A program made the translations under genes and the position numbers. A stretch of 64,000 nt of DNA from Taxillus chinensis (lineage: Eukaryota > Streptophyta > Magnoliopsida > Santalales > Loranthaceae): contig CM042085.1 in assembly GCA_023512835.1 (NCBI GenBank), forward strand, positions 9,470,062 through 9,534,061, read 5' to 3'. Below, piece after piece: positions 35,399-46,440 of this stretch (positions within the stretch are counted from its first letter, which is position 1; the number at the start of each line of letters is the position of its first letter). The notes beneath the pieces are model-generated. The model did no database searches. It worked only from the letters and a program-made list of their open reading frames with translations, and was not told where the DNA came from.

Positions 35399-35525
35399 GT
35401 AGTTTAACCGCCTCTTCGGGCCACCGATTTAACCGCCTCTCAGGCAAAGTAGTTTAACCGCATCTTCAGGCCATTTGGTTTAACCGCCTCTCAGGCAAAG
35501 TAGTTTAACCGCCTCTTCAGGCCGA
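35399..35525 (+). repeat. 50-bp tandem repeat, about 2.5 copies
   Basis: The unit is built from two similar halves, AGTAGTTTAACCGCCTCTTC... and GATTTAACCGCCTCTCAGGC. Five half-units are present with a few substitutions. It lies within solo LTR 4. Confidence 0.9.
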
Positions 35526-35828
35526 GATAGCACGATCATGCACACAACACACACCACAGTCACTCAAGCATAAAACCAAACACTTGGTGTGCACCCGTTC
35601 ACAAGTGCACAATCCCAGCCATTCAGGCCATAGAACAAGCACCCAGCATACATACATACACTAAATCACAAGTCCAGCCACACAGGCATATTACCAAACA
35701 CGTAATGGGCATATACACACAGCTATATTCACACAGGCATTTCATCAAACATATAGCATGTAATCCACAAAATCACACCAAAATGCCACTGAAGGCCAAC
35801 ATCTATATAGGAGATCACACCTATATGG

Positions 35829-35875
<47 letters not shown>

Positions 35876-36057
35876 CAGATATAACCCATAATCTGCCCTA
35901 GAACCCTAGGACAGAGGAGGGTTTAGGAAGAACAGAACCCCTACCTCAAGTAGGACGCAACAACACGGCAATAGTCTGATCCCACACCGAACGCCGTCCA
36001 CCCACGAGACTCTGACCACCCACGCAAGACGCCTGGCAGCAACCAGGAGCTCTCCTT

Positions 36058-36114
<57 letters not shown>

Positions 36115-36183
36115 ACGGCTGGTGGAGCAACAAACCCTAACCCTAAAATAGAGGGGCTTCTCCTCCTTATATAGACAACACAA

Positions 36184-36242
36184 CATCAAAACGACGTAGT
36201 TTTGATTAAGTGAATCCCAGCATCAAAACGACGTAGTTTTGA
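36184..36242 (-). promoter_or_regulatory. Duplicated ACGT-core palindrome upstream of the solo LTR 4 TATA box
   Basis: Two identical copies of a 22-base near-palindrome (arms ATCAAAAC and GTTTTGAT around GACGTA) lie at 36184-36205 and 36221-36242, ending about 10 and 47 bases upstream of the minus-strand TATA box. ACGT cores are bZIP-binding motifs in plants, so an enhancer-like role in U3 is plausible but inferred. Confidence 0.45.
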
Positions 36243-36682
36243 TGGAACAAGCTATGACCTTCCCACATCCATACACACCAAAATAGTCACAATTCCAACA
36301 TGGTCCTTTGGGGAAAAGATGATTAGAATGACAAAACCAAGGTAACCATGCAAAAACATGCCTGCACGCCAATTTGCACGTGAATTCCCCAATTCACGTG
36401 CAACTCCAAATGCACTCCAAATGCGCTCAAACTTCACCCCTAGCCTCCTTGCATCATGTAGAAGACAACCACACTTGCATGTGAAATGGACCCATTTCAC
36501 GTGCACCTCACATACACGTCCGTTTGGCCGGAAACTTCTGTGGTAGATAGAGGACATCATTCTAAGCATCTTTCCTTTTGCACGTGAATTCATTGGAGTC
36601 CATTCACTAGGTCAAAATCTAGAAAAACTCTACTCCGAAAGGCAAAACGTGACTAACTCAAGGTACGGGTCCTTACATGGTC

Positions 36683-37460
36683 ACCTTGATGGATGCCCCA
36701 AGTAAGCCTAACCGTTCGGGCACACGTAGACTTATTTTGCCATGCCTTGGGCTCATCAGAACTTAGAAGAATGATTCCAGTTCTCGACTAGTTTATGCTG
36801 GAATGGTCAAATCTCATCTTCATCGTCAAGTCCACGACTAGTAGCGTATTCCCCGCATTTAACTGGGTCAGAACGTCTGAACTTTAAAGGGGCTCCCATC
36901 GATCTCCTGCACAAATTATCTTTGGAGCCTTCCCATCCGCATCAGCTACACTTTCTACCTTGCCCCTTCTCAAGTAGCACGGACATCACTTTAGCTTGCG
37001 TGTCACGACCCGAGGATTCGGGACGTTTCTCAATAGCATGATCCAGAAATTTATTCGTGTTACTTGAAGGAGAGGGGTTGGTTGAAGCGTAGATGGTGCA
37101 CAGCAGGAAGCTCCAGTCAGTTCGTGTCAGAGAATAAATGGAGCTTCTTCGGAGTTCAGACGTGATGACCCGGTTGAATGCGGGGAGTACGTCGCTAGTC
37201 GAGGACTTGACGTTAAAGAAAGGATTTGGCCATCCTTACACAAACTGGTCGAGAACTGGAGTCGTTCTCCTAATGAGCCCAGTGGCAGGGCGAAACCAGT
37301 CTACGTGCGCTTAAACCCTCAAAGGCTAAACTTAGCGGATCGTGAATAGAGAAGCTAAGTACCGCAATGGGTTGAGAGGTGCAGAAAACTTAACCCTGTG
37401 ACATGCGCCACCTAAGGGACATCTGGCAACACCACGCTGCTTGGGGTATGACATCTTCCC
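36683..37460. repeat. Inverted pair of an older LTR-like repeat
   Basis: Sequence at 36700-36995 (GATGCCCCAAGTAAGCCTAA ... CTTCTCAAGTAGCAC) reappears in reverse complement at about 37140-37320, and a third, direct copy lies at 46085-46385. A TGTCACGACCCGAGGATTCG start at 37012 and TATGACA at about 37452 look like LTR termini. The order suggests two old insertions back to back. Exact boundaries were not resolved. Confidence 0.5.
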
Positions 37461-37746
37461 CCACTCGATTATCGTAATGCCCTCGTTACGTTGTCAAGAT
37501 GAGCTCAAAGGAACTAATATCGTCTAGCGCTATCATGCCCCAGATTTTCAACCTAAGGAAATCAGTTTGTGACTCCCTTTTTACCCACATGGTGGGGCAA
37601 GGGGCCAGGTTAAACAATACCACATAGAACATCACAAATAAACATAACAAGTAGTCATAAGTCAAACTACATTTTATTAAATAACCAAATCTCTTTTACA
37701 TTATTCCCCAACGGAATTACATTTGTTCCTAGAACAACTCAACATA

Positions 37747-39799
37747 AAATGTGTTAGAAATATAAGATTTGGTGAAGCTGCCAAGAAATTCTCTAAGTCT
37801 GGAGACTCAAAGATCTAAAGGTATAAGGATCGAAGAGTCGAAGTTTGAGGAACAGAAAATTGTTACTGCGCATAAGAGCAAACAACTTGTAGACTTGAAG
37901 AGTCGAAGAGTCGCAGCTAGAAAGTGACAGAATAACAAATGACTCGAAGACCCTAAAACTATAAAACTAAAAAATCCCCAAAGATGCCCTATCGATAATT
38001 GACAGAACATAAGTTGACACAGAGACTCGAAGATTCGAAGAGTCGAAAAGTTAAAGCGGAATCTGTCAAATACTAAACTCTCTGGGACTCGTAGACTCGG
38101 AGGTCGAAGGTCGAAGAGTCTAGGCTATTGAACTGGCAAATGAAGTTCTAAGTGAGACTCGAAGACTCAAAGAGTTGTACACTTGGAGAGTCCGACAGTT
38201 GAACACAATTAATCAGAAGAAATTGTCAATTCATACATGATACCAAGGCTCGCAGACTTGAAAGGCAAGAGTCGAAGCCAAGAGTCGAAGCCGTAGAGTC
38301 GAAGACTCGAAGAAATGGAAACTCGATTGCAATAACCTAATAACGATAGGCTAAACATTAGACATAGAGAGTTGAAGACTCGCAGGGTCGAAGATTCAGT
38401 ACATGTTCAGAGGCCCACAAAAAAAGGGTCGAAGAACATCTTAGCCACCTGAATCATACCGAGTGACTCTTATAAATAGAGTCAAAGACTAGCGGCTAAG
38501 ACAACGAGCGAGAGGCTAAGTAACCGTACACGAAAGTCACTCTAAGAGTCGTAGCAAAAAGTCAAAGACTCGAAGATTCGTAAACTCACTTAGCATAAAG
38601 TGAACTTTATGACTTAAACTAACTTGTAAACTGCCACCCTCAAAGACTCGAAGGAATAGAGTCAAAGACTCGTAGCTAGTAGAGGTTAAGTACACTCTTC
38701 AAGAAACCACTTTAAGCATCGAAGCAAAAAGTCATAGACTCGCAGAGTCGAAGACCATATTATATGGTGAATTCTTCATAACCAAAAAGATGCTATGCAC
38801 GAAGACTCGGGAATAACCGAGTAGTAGAAAACTCGCAAAATCTAATGTTATCAACGCCAGAGACATCATTGTACACTAACTTAGGCTCGACCCAAATCTT
38901 TGAGTCAAATCTTCGAGCTACCATACCTTCGAGGCAAACTCATAGCATATCATTTTTACTTAGCTATATCATCAGCTAGGGTTTGTGTAGTTTGACTGTG
39001 CCACTCTGAACAGTCAAGCATATTTATTGTCGCATTAATGGCTACGAACTACCATCAACAGATGAACGGCGCATATCCAAGCAGTATGGGTATGCACATG
39101 CAGTATGGGCAACAAACTTGCAGATCTACAATAGGTCTGCAACCCATCCACTATACTTCCGCAAAATCGTGGCGAGAAGTCAGGTTATCGGATGGACACC
39201 TAAACGCACAAGCACTGTAACCTTAAAATATATCTCTCACATGCCTTAATAGGAATATCTGTCAACTCTCACGAATAGCGAGGACTGGAACTCCAAAATA
39301 CAATATATAAAATTCTGACATGCATTAAAAAATAACTTTAGAGAAATCAACTTGAGAGTTCCAACACTAGAGAGAGAAATTGAGAAAAAAAAATTCAAGT
39401 GTTGTGCACCGTAACGAACTAAGAACATAAACAATCTTGTAACGATTAATCATACACTTCTTGTTCAATAAGATCCAACACAATCATCAAGTCTACTCTT
39501 TACGTTGTTCATTCACAATCAATATCTATCTGAGAACATTCTAAACGATGTAATTTTTCCATATTATCATCTGTAGGAATATTCATTCTAAATCTGAGAG
39601 CTATCACCTCTAGAGCATTTACTCTCATCTCAAATCTATTAGATAGTCCATAAACACGCATACACTTTATTCTCATCTTCTCCATTAATATCATACCATA
39701 GTTATCACTTGTAGACTTACATCAACTAGCAGTCACAAGCTTCCATGAAAAGAGTCTATTAACCCCCCCTTCTATACACACTTTGGGACTTACAAAATG
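37747..39799 (+). mobile_element. Solo LTR 5 (2043 bp), a different LTR family
   Basis: The LTR occupies 37752-39794, from TGTTAGAAATATAAG to CACTTTGGGACTTACA, with AAATG on both flanks (37747-37751 and 39795-39799). The ending style (CTATACACACTTTGGGACTT) resembles copia-type LTRs. It contains the GACTCGAAG island (37790-38860). The open frame at 39038 and its neighbours match nothing I know. Confidence 0.85.
37790..38860 (+). repeat. GACTCGAAG word island
   Basis: More than thirty degenerate copies of GACTCGAAG/AGAGTCGAAG occur over about 1.1 kb with irregular spacing. GACTC and GAGTC are mutually complementary, so the transcript could fold extensively. No reading frame is maintained. Confidence 0.8.
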
Positions 39800-39896
39800 A
39801 AAATAAACAAAACAATAATTCAGTTTTCCACTTTGGTGTCCCGTCTAACACATGTAGGTTCTTGAAAAGAAACGAATCACAACAAGAGGGGGGTGA

Positions 39897-41255
39897 GCAA
39901 CTAAAATAGAACGTTTGTCGCACACACACTTCAAATAAATTTTAAACTAAGTATAGCATAGGGCTAACCTAGGTCGTTCACTAATCGGAGGACTTATAAA
40001 ATTTAAATCAATTTATTCTTTAAGAAAAAAATGCTAAGTTAGAAAATTTGGGAATTTTGTGCAAAATTAAAATAAAATTAAATATGTAAAGAAAACTAAT
40101 TAATTAAAGACGCAATTGATTTAACCTCTCACTTCAATTATTATTTGTCATTATCTTTTAAAAATATAATAACATATTTAAGGCCCCATAATTCAATTAA
40201 ATCAATATTTCGTGATTATAATTAAATTATGAATTTACACTAGAAATCAGACTTGAACTCTTACCAATCCTAGCAATGATTATGTTTTGCATTCAAAAAA
40301 CCAAATCAAACACTACGAAAAATAATATTCACATCTCAAAATTAATTAACCCCAACTGTGAATTAATCACAATTAAAAATTATGCTTTAAACAATCCATA
40401 ATTAATTGCAACCGCAAATAAGTTACAAAGTTTAAAACAGATAGAGGAACGAATTGCAAACCATAGCACATAAATAAATTATTAAAATAAAGAATCAAGA
40501 TTCAAAATAACAATTGAAGTTTGAAGTTAAATCAATTACAAAACTTACCCATCCAGGAAAATAGAAAATAAAATTACAAATCGTGCAAAATAACCACTCC
40601 TCTCTCTGATACTTCCGTCCGCTTGGGGGACATATGCCTGGGCTGGAGCGGTGCTGTGGTCTAGACTATGGAAGCCGACAGAGAGATGGTGTTGAATGGA
40701 CACGGCTGGTTGGGGCGTGAATTGTCAAACGATGTTGATTGGACCAAGACCCCCCAAACCTTACGTTGTTCTCCTATCTCCATTCAATAGGGAAGGCCCA
40801 AAAACAAATGAATCAAACAAAACATGTATGTTGTTCTTTCCTTTTTATTTCTCTGACCTCACGTAGCCTCTCTTTAAATTTATAATGCCATGGCAGCCAT
40901 TACCATAAATTCTCTTCCTTTTATTTGTGGAATGTAACTTATGAACAAAATCCTTCCTGCAACACACTTACTATATATAAGGAGAGAGAAAACAAATTCT
41001 TCCAATCCTAATTATGTAATTTTCAATTACTTAACAAAATTAAAAATTAGTCTAAGAATCAATATTAAAGTTGGAACAATTAAATTAACAGTAAAGCCAC
41101 CAAAATTAATATTAATTCTAAAAAAGTAATTAAAAATCTTAAATAACTAAAAATAGGGGAAATATTAGAAAAATGCATTAATTCACTAAAATATTAAATT
41201 AAATCCCATAAATTAAATGTAAATTTAATGACAAATTATACAGTTATCAGCAATT
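39897..41255. mobile_element. Unclassified insertion (about 1.35 kb) in the older LTR
   Basis: It splits the phrase GGTGAGCAACT / ATAGCTCAATAG of the host LTR. Flanks GCAACT (39897-39902) and GCAATT (41250-41255) look like a diverged target duplication. On the minus strand it starts TGATAACTGTATAATTTGTC. It is AT-rich, without a recognisable coding domain, and contains CTAACCTAGGTCGTTCACTAATCGG near 39963. Confidence 0.45.
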
Positions 41256-42096
41256 ATAGCTCAATAGCGATCATGTCTTATCAACCCATCTCATGCTCCT
41301 AATATCTACATGATCTTGTCAAAAGTGAATGGTCATGTTAACAAACATATACACGTTTTACAAACATTATTTTAACTTCAGGTATTCATAACTTCAAACA
41401 AGACATGTACAAATCATATAAGATCCTCAACCTTAACCACACAGCTACCACATCCTCAGTCACAGCCACATCCACAGCCACACATGCATCTCAACCATAG
41501 CTACACAGGCACCTCAATCATGCACACAACAAGTACAGTATTACATAACCACACAAACATTTCTCATAACATCAAACAAACATATGTATTCAACATCTAT
41601 CACACAAGCCTAAGTTAAAAGTAATTAGAAAATATGTTAAACCACATAATACGTTCTCAACCACAAACCCTCCTATAATTCTCAAGATTTCCCATGAGGC
41701 TCTACCGCAGAACTAACACGAACGAATGCGAACAAGAGACAGATAGCAAACGAACACCCTAATGGCTTCCATGTCAACCACCACGAAACGGACCCTTAAT
41801 CCCCACTAACCAACAACTCATCGACACCCACAAGTATAACACGCTAATGAAGGCCAACATTCATATAAGATATCACACTTATATAAATTTACACACACAC
41901 ACACACACATATATATACATATATCATCTACCTCAAGACCTAATCCTAGAATAGGTTCAAGAGAATACAAAATCTTTACCTCAATTTTTCATTGGACTTA
42001 GGGTTTTGAATCGGAAGATCTTCCTTCCTCCTTATTCCTCATTGCTAGATGTCATCCACCCATAAGAACACAGTAGCCACGATCGGCAATAGGGCT

Positions 42097-42100
<4 letters not shown>

Positions 42101-42189
<89 letters not shown>

Positions 42190-42236
42190 GCTTCAGAATG
42201 AAAAACCCAAAATGAGAGAGAGAGAGAGAGAGAGAG
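42101..42236 (+). repeat. (CT)n(AC)n and (GA)n microsatellites
   Basis: About 30 CT units run into about 13 AC units (to about 42187). After a 27-base spacer comes (GA)n at 42213-42236. These lie in the older LTR near its presumed transcription start. Confidence 0.9.
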
Positions 42237-42269
42237 CCCTATTGGTCGAATGAGACGACGTGTATCAAA

Positions 42270-42660
42270 AATATGCTGTCGTAGGGCCAACATCGACCAA
42301 AATACACCCACATCGACCACCATTTCTCGCATCGACTAACCACCCACGTTGACCAATTTCCATATCAAACATGGTCTAACTGCGTTTGAGTTGACCATGT
42401 CGACCTCATGTCGACCACATATCAACCATATTCTATGTAGACCAACACACATGCAAAACTTTCAAAAATCGCTTTCCGGTCGAACTCGACTATTCTATAC
42501 CACACTCAACCATACGTCAAGCACACATCAAAAACCGTCTCGTATCAACCAACTCGGAGAAAACACTCGAGAAAACGCCTCGATCGACGTTGACCAAAAC
42601 GTGTTAGGTTAACCACGTCGACCACTTATCCCCACATCGACTAAGGCTACATCGTCCAAG
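42270..42660 (+). repeat. CATCGACC word island
   Basis: Irregular copies of ACATCGACC/GTTGACCA/GTCGACC over about 390 bases. It is the reverse-complement counterpart of the island at 18290-18660, and like it lies beside a CT/GA microsatellite. Confidence 0.7.
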
Positions 42661-42820
42661 CCTCCACACGACAATCCATCTTAGTCTCTCCAAAATAATT
42701 TGGCTTCCGAATCTGCCCCTGGAATCCCCACAAGGTGCTTGTAAAGACCTATGTTTGGATTGATTTAGGAGGTAGGGAAGATATCATTTTGGTATCGTGT
42801 TCGACGATATGAGCGTTTTG

Positions 42821-43633
42821 GCTATTGATGAACAAATTTTTCACCCTTCACTAATTTAGTTCAGCTTTTGTCATTTAACTTGTTCTTCTAAATATTACTT
42901 TCATTCCCTTAATGTAAACTACTCGATATAGCGACACGTAAGGGGTCGAACCCACAAAGGATTAGCCAAGTTTCTCTAGTTTTTAATCAAATCACCTATT
43001 TACTCTAGTCTTAGAAAATGTTTTAGCTTCTTGTTTTTGTATTTTTCTTAAATTATAAACTATTGTTTCTTAAATTACTAAAGAAAAATGGTTTTGGATG
43101 TAAACTTGAAATTAAGAGTGTAACTCCACCTTGGAGTTACAATAATGCTCAACCCAAGCGGATTTAGACCAAGGTTCTTTAGAGACAAGTCTTCAAAATA
43201 ATAAAACAAAGTGGACTATGCAAAAATATAATTGGACGTCATATTGCACGTCATATCCCTTATGACGTGCAGCTCAAATGAGATGAAATTTTGCCACAAC
43301 GTCCTTGCATCGTGTAGAAGGTAGGCCTACATTATCTCCTTGCATGTGATAATGGTCCATATCACGTGCACTCTTGTTTTGCTTCATTAGAGCTGCCCTC
43401 TTTTTGCCACGATTTCCTTCTTTGGTAAATGAAGTGATTTGGCTGAAGTCCATGAGATGAAATTGCCTAAAAACCTACCAAAGCAGCTCAAAACACATAT
43501 ATAGGCCAAATATTGTCTTCCTAAGGTGTTAGAGCAAATATCTAAGAAATATGGATAAATTAAGCTCTAGTTATGCTCTTTCATATCCTAAATATACACT
43601 AGAATAACGGCATAAATGCATGTTATTAGCTAT
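42821..43633. mobile_element. Unclassified 803-bp insertion in solo LTR 6
   Basis: GCTAT flanks both sides (42821-42825 and 43629-43633). It starts TGATGAACAAATTTTTC and ends AAATGCATGTTATTA. It contains ACGTAAGGGGTCGAACCCAC near 42936. There is no coding domain. Class is unknown. Confidence 0.45.
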
Positions 43634-43727
43634 CATTGGGTCCAATTTGGAGTTCGGGACCTTGGAACGCTAGTTATGTAATTTTAGGTGTTTCTTAATT
43701 AAAGAAGTAGCAACATATATAAATAGG

Positions 43728-43764
<37 letters not shown>

Positions 43765-44020
43765 CAAGTGTGTGATCATTTGTGTTGGCTTTGGTGAAAA
43801 AGGGAGGGCATGAAGAGAGTTTGGACCCTAGCATGAACCCAAGGTTGGTTCATCCATGAATCTTTACCCGGTATGTGTTCTTGAACTTCTTATCTTGATT
43901 TTGTTCTTCATATGCATGAATTTTGCCATGTTTTATGAAATCTAGCATGAACTCTGGGTTTTGAGGAAATTCAATTTTGGGTTGGATCTGGTGGTTTAGC
44001 ATAAGATTTATTGTTAAGAT

Positions 44021-44023
<3 letters not shown>

Positions 44024-44079
<56 letters not shown>
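44024..44079 (+). repeat. (TA)n microsatellite
   Basis: About 28 TA units within solo LTR 6. Equivalent (TA)n tracts occur at similar places in solo LTR 4 (35830-35873) and solo LTR 2 (23327-23357). Confidence 0.95.
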
Positions 44080-44081
<2 letters not shown>

Positions 44082-45824
44082 CTTTTGGGTATGTATTTTT
44101 GTGATCTCGGAGGTTGTATAACCGTGAATAGCATGAGGGTTGCGAAGTTAACCATGGTGATCTAGCTTTAGATCTAGATGGATGTATCTAAAATTATATC
44201 TATGTGTATTTGTGTTGTTATTATGCGATTTAGAGGCATTTAGGATGCATTTTGAAGAAAATATCATAGTCCATTAAGTAAAAAGTGTCTGTGAGCATCT
44301 AGAGGTCGTTGGGTTGATTCCAAACAAAGAACAGGCTAAAATGACAATGTATAATGCCTTTAGTGCGTTAGGGTCGAAGGTTTGAAGTTTGAAGTTCGAA
44401 AGTCAAAGGGTCGAAAGGTCGGCGACTTTGAGTTTGTGCTTGGTCGGGATCTCGGGATCTTCGACTTCAGGCGAAACTCCAAAGTAGTGTTCCGCCATTT
44501 ACATTATAAACCATTATGCCTATCTACATTTAAGTACTATACTTAAGCTACAATGTAAATAACAAAATACTTTCCCTTTTTCGGATTTAAAAAAAATACA
44601 AAAATAAAAAAAAAAAAAATTCTTACTCCTTCAAAATATGAAAATGAGAATTAGCACTTAATCTCGAAAAATCGGTTTTGTAGGGGTGACTTCTTAGAAA
44701 GTGGGGTTAAGCCTCTTAGAAAAATCCTAAAAATCATATTATCTTAGTTATGATATGAGGAACCAATGTTGGTACTTTTTGCAAGAAAAACACCTTACAA
44801 AAATCCTCTCTTTAGTCAAGACTCTAGGATATATTTGTAAGGAGACGCGTCGGTATAAAGGAGTGTTGTGAACCTTAATGCCATATTGGTGTTGAGGTGT
44901 TGGTTTTGAGGATTGAGTTTTGGGCTATATGACTTGTTTGTGTTCTCGTCAGTGATGCACAGGTTGTGCTATGTGGTTGACTTGACAGGCTGAGGCCTAG
45001 ACTGAGCTGTTGAGCTCGTGATAACAGGTTGTGGCCTGAGTGAGCTATTGAGCTCGTGGTGCTGGGGTTGAGTGCCCTGAGTTGGGATCTTGTTGAGGAT
45101 CATGGACAAGTTATCCTATGTGGACAGTCTGGGTTTTAATGGTTGTTTGCAGGTTGAGTTCTGATGATTGTACACACTACACGATCCACGAGTACACTGA
45201 GCACATAGTATAAAGTTATATGTTTTGCATAGTAGAGTGATGTAGAGTTTTGGGGTCACTTACTAAGCTTGTAGCTCACCCATACTTTGTTTTTTATCAT
45301 TTTCAGGTGTGACCCGAGACTAGTAAAGGATTTCTTCCAAGAGGACGTGCCCACTACTTCGATGTATTATACAGTATTATATTCTGTATTAATTATGTAT
45401 TGTATCCCAAATATGGGTTCGTGGACAGTTGTATTTGCACAATTATTTGTGATATGATGTTTGTATGACTGTTTGAGAGTTTGCATACATGATGATATAT
45501 GAGAAAGTACAGGATTACCCTTGATGTATGATTATACAAGTTGCATTATTGAGACAACGCCCATGGTGTAGTCTCTATTGGTTCATGTCACCAATCCCTT
45601 GACCTTTCGGGTGTGGGAAAGGGGAAGTCATGTTCCTGGTTCTAGATTCATTGGAATTCGGGGGCGTGACAGTGCTGCCCTCCTTGACCCCTGCTTACTG
45701 ATCAGGCAGCGAGACCCCCACTTAGGCACTGCTCCCTCGAACTCCCACTAACCATAAAGTCAAGAATCCTTACTCAAATATACAAATGACTAACTCTTTA
45801 AATCCCCAAACATGGGTCATTACA

Positions 45825-46440
45825 GATGCGTACCTTTTGACTCTGCAATGCACTCTATCCCTTCAACTTGGGTACCACCCTAGAACGTCTTCCAGCAACT
45901 TGGTAAACTCGATGCATGCAAGACCTTCACCTGGTTAACCCACATCTCTTATGGTCTCCCTCCTTTTGGGGACCATAGAAGTCGGTCATGAGAGTGCTCA
46001 ACGAGCTTTTAGGATACGAACGCAACCGCTCTGATACCACTTTATCATGGGGTATGAGTTTTCATTCGTGTAACACTTGGTCACTTTGTTGGATGCCCTA
46101 AGTAAGCCTAACTATTTGAGACACATGTAAACTGGTTTCGCCATGTCTTGGGCACATCAGGAGAACAACTCCAGTTTTCAACTAATTTGTGTAAGGATGG
46201 CCAAAATCCCCTCTTCATTGTCAAGTCTATGACTAACGACGTGCTCCTCGCATTTAACCAAGTCAACATGTCTGAACCCTAAGGGGCTTCCATTGATCTC
46301 ATGCACAAACTGTCTTTGGAGCCTTTCTGTTCACACTAACTACACTTTCTGCCTTGTCCCTCCTTAAGTAGCATGAATATTACTCTGGATCGTGCCACCT
46401 GGGAGACGCCCGCTATCACCATGCTGCTCAAGACGTGACA
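45825..46440. mobile_element. LTR-element flank with primer-site-like sequence and repeat copy
   Basis: GCTCTGATACCA at about 46029-46040 is the reverse complement of the common primer site TGGTATCAGAGC. It is followed by a TATCATGGGG start and a repeat copy (46085-46385) matching 36700-36995. The copy ends AAGACGTGACA at 46440. This is probably internal region plus LTR of an old minus-strand element. Confidence 0.45.

Larger units (their letters stand above)
34888..36682 (-). mobile_element. Solo LTR 4 (1785 bp), minus orientation
   Basis: The LTR occupies 34893-36677. On the minus strand it starts TGTAAGGACCCGTACC and ends CGGGGCGTGACA. TGGTC flanks both sides (34888-34892 and 36678-36682). 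An unoccupied copy of the target is visible at about 46050-46095 (GTAACACTTGGTCACTTTGTTGGATGCC). CTATATAAGG at 36174-36165 (minus) is the TATA box. A 50-bp tandem repeat (35399-35525) lies near its 3' end, and a (CT)n tract (36062-36112) lies just after the transcription start region. Confidence 0.9.
42735..45676 (+). mobile_element. Solo LTR 6 (2932 bp with an inner insertion), plus orientation
   Basis: The LTR occupies 42740-45671, from TGTAAAGACCTATG to TTCGGGGGCGTGACA, with GTGCT on both flanks (42735-42739 and 45672-45676). TATATAAATAG at 43716-43726 is the TATA box, followed by (GA)n. The 3' part carries the family phrases TAGCTCACCC, TTTTCAGGTGTGACC and CCTTTCGGGTGTGGG. An 803-bp insertion lies at 42826-43628. 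Confidence 0.9.
37532..45824 (-). mobile_element. Older LTR (about 1.95 kb net), interrupted by later insertions
   Basis: On the minus strand it starts TGTAATGACCCATG (45824) and ends GGGGCATGATA (37532), a mutated form of the solo LTR family ends. Its pieces align with solo LTR 4: GTGACTCCCTTTTTACCCAC near 37570, GGGGGGTGAGCAACT near 39888 continuing at 41256, and CCTCAAGACC...(CT)n near 41930-42160. Removing the insertions at 37752-39794, 39903-41249 and 42740-45671 leaves about 1.95 kb. No clear target duplication remains. Confidence 0.65.

Noticed and set aside
35399..35525. CRISPR-like array
   Set aside because: The units are contiguous tandem repeats without unique spacers, in a plant LTR.
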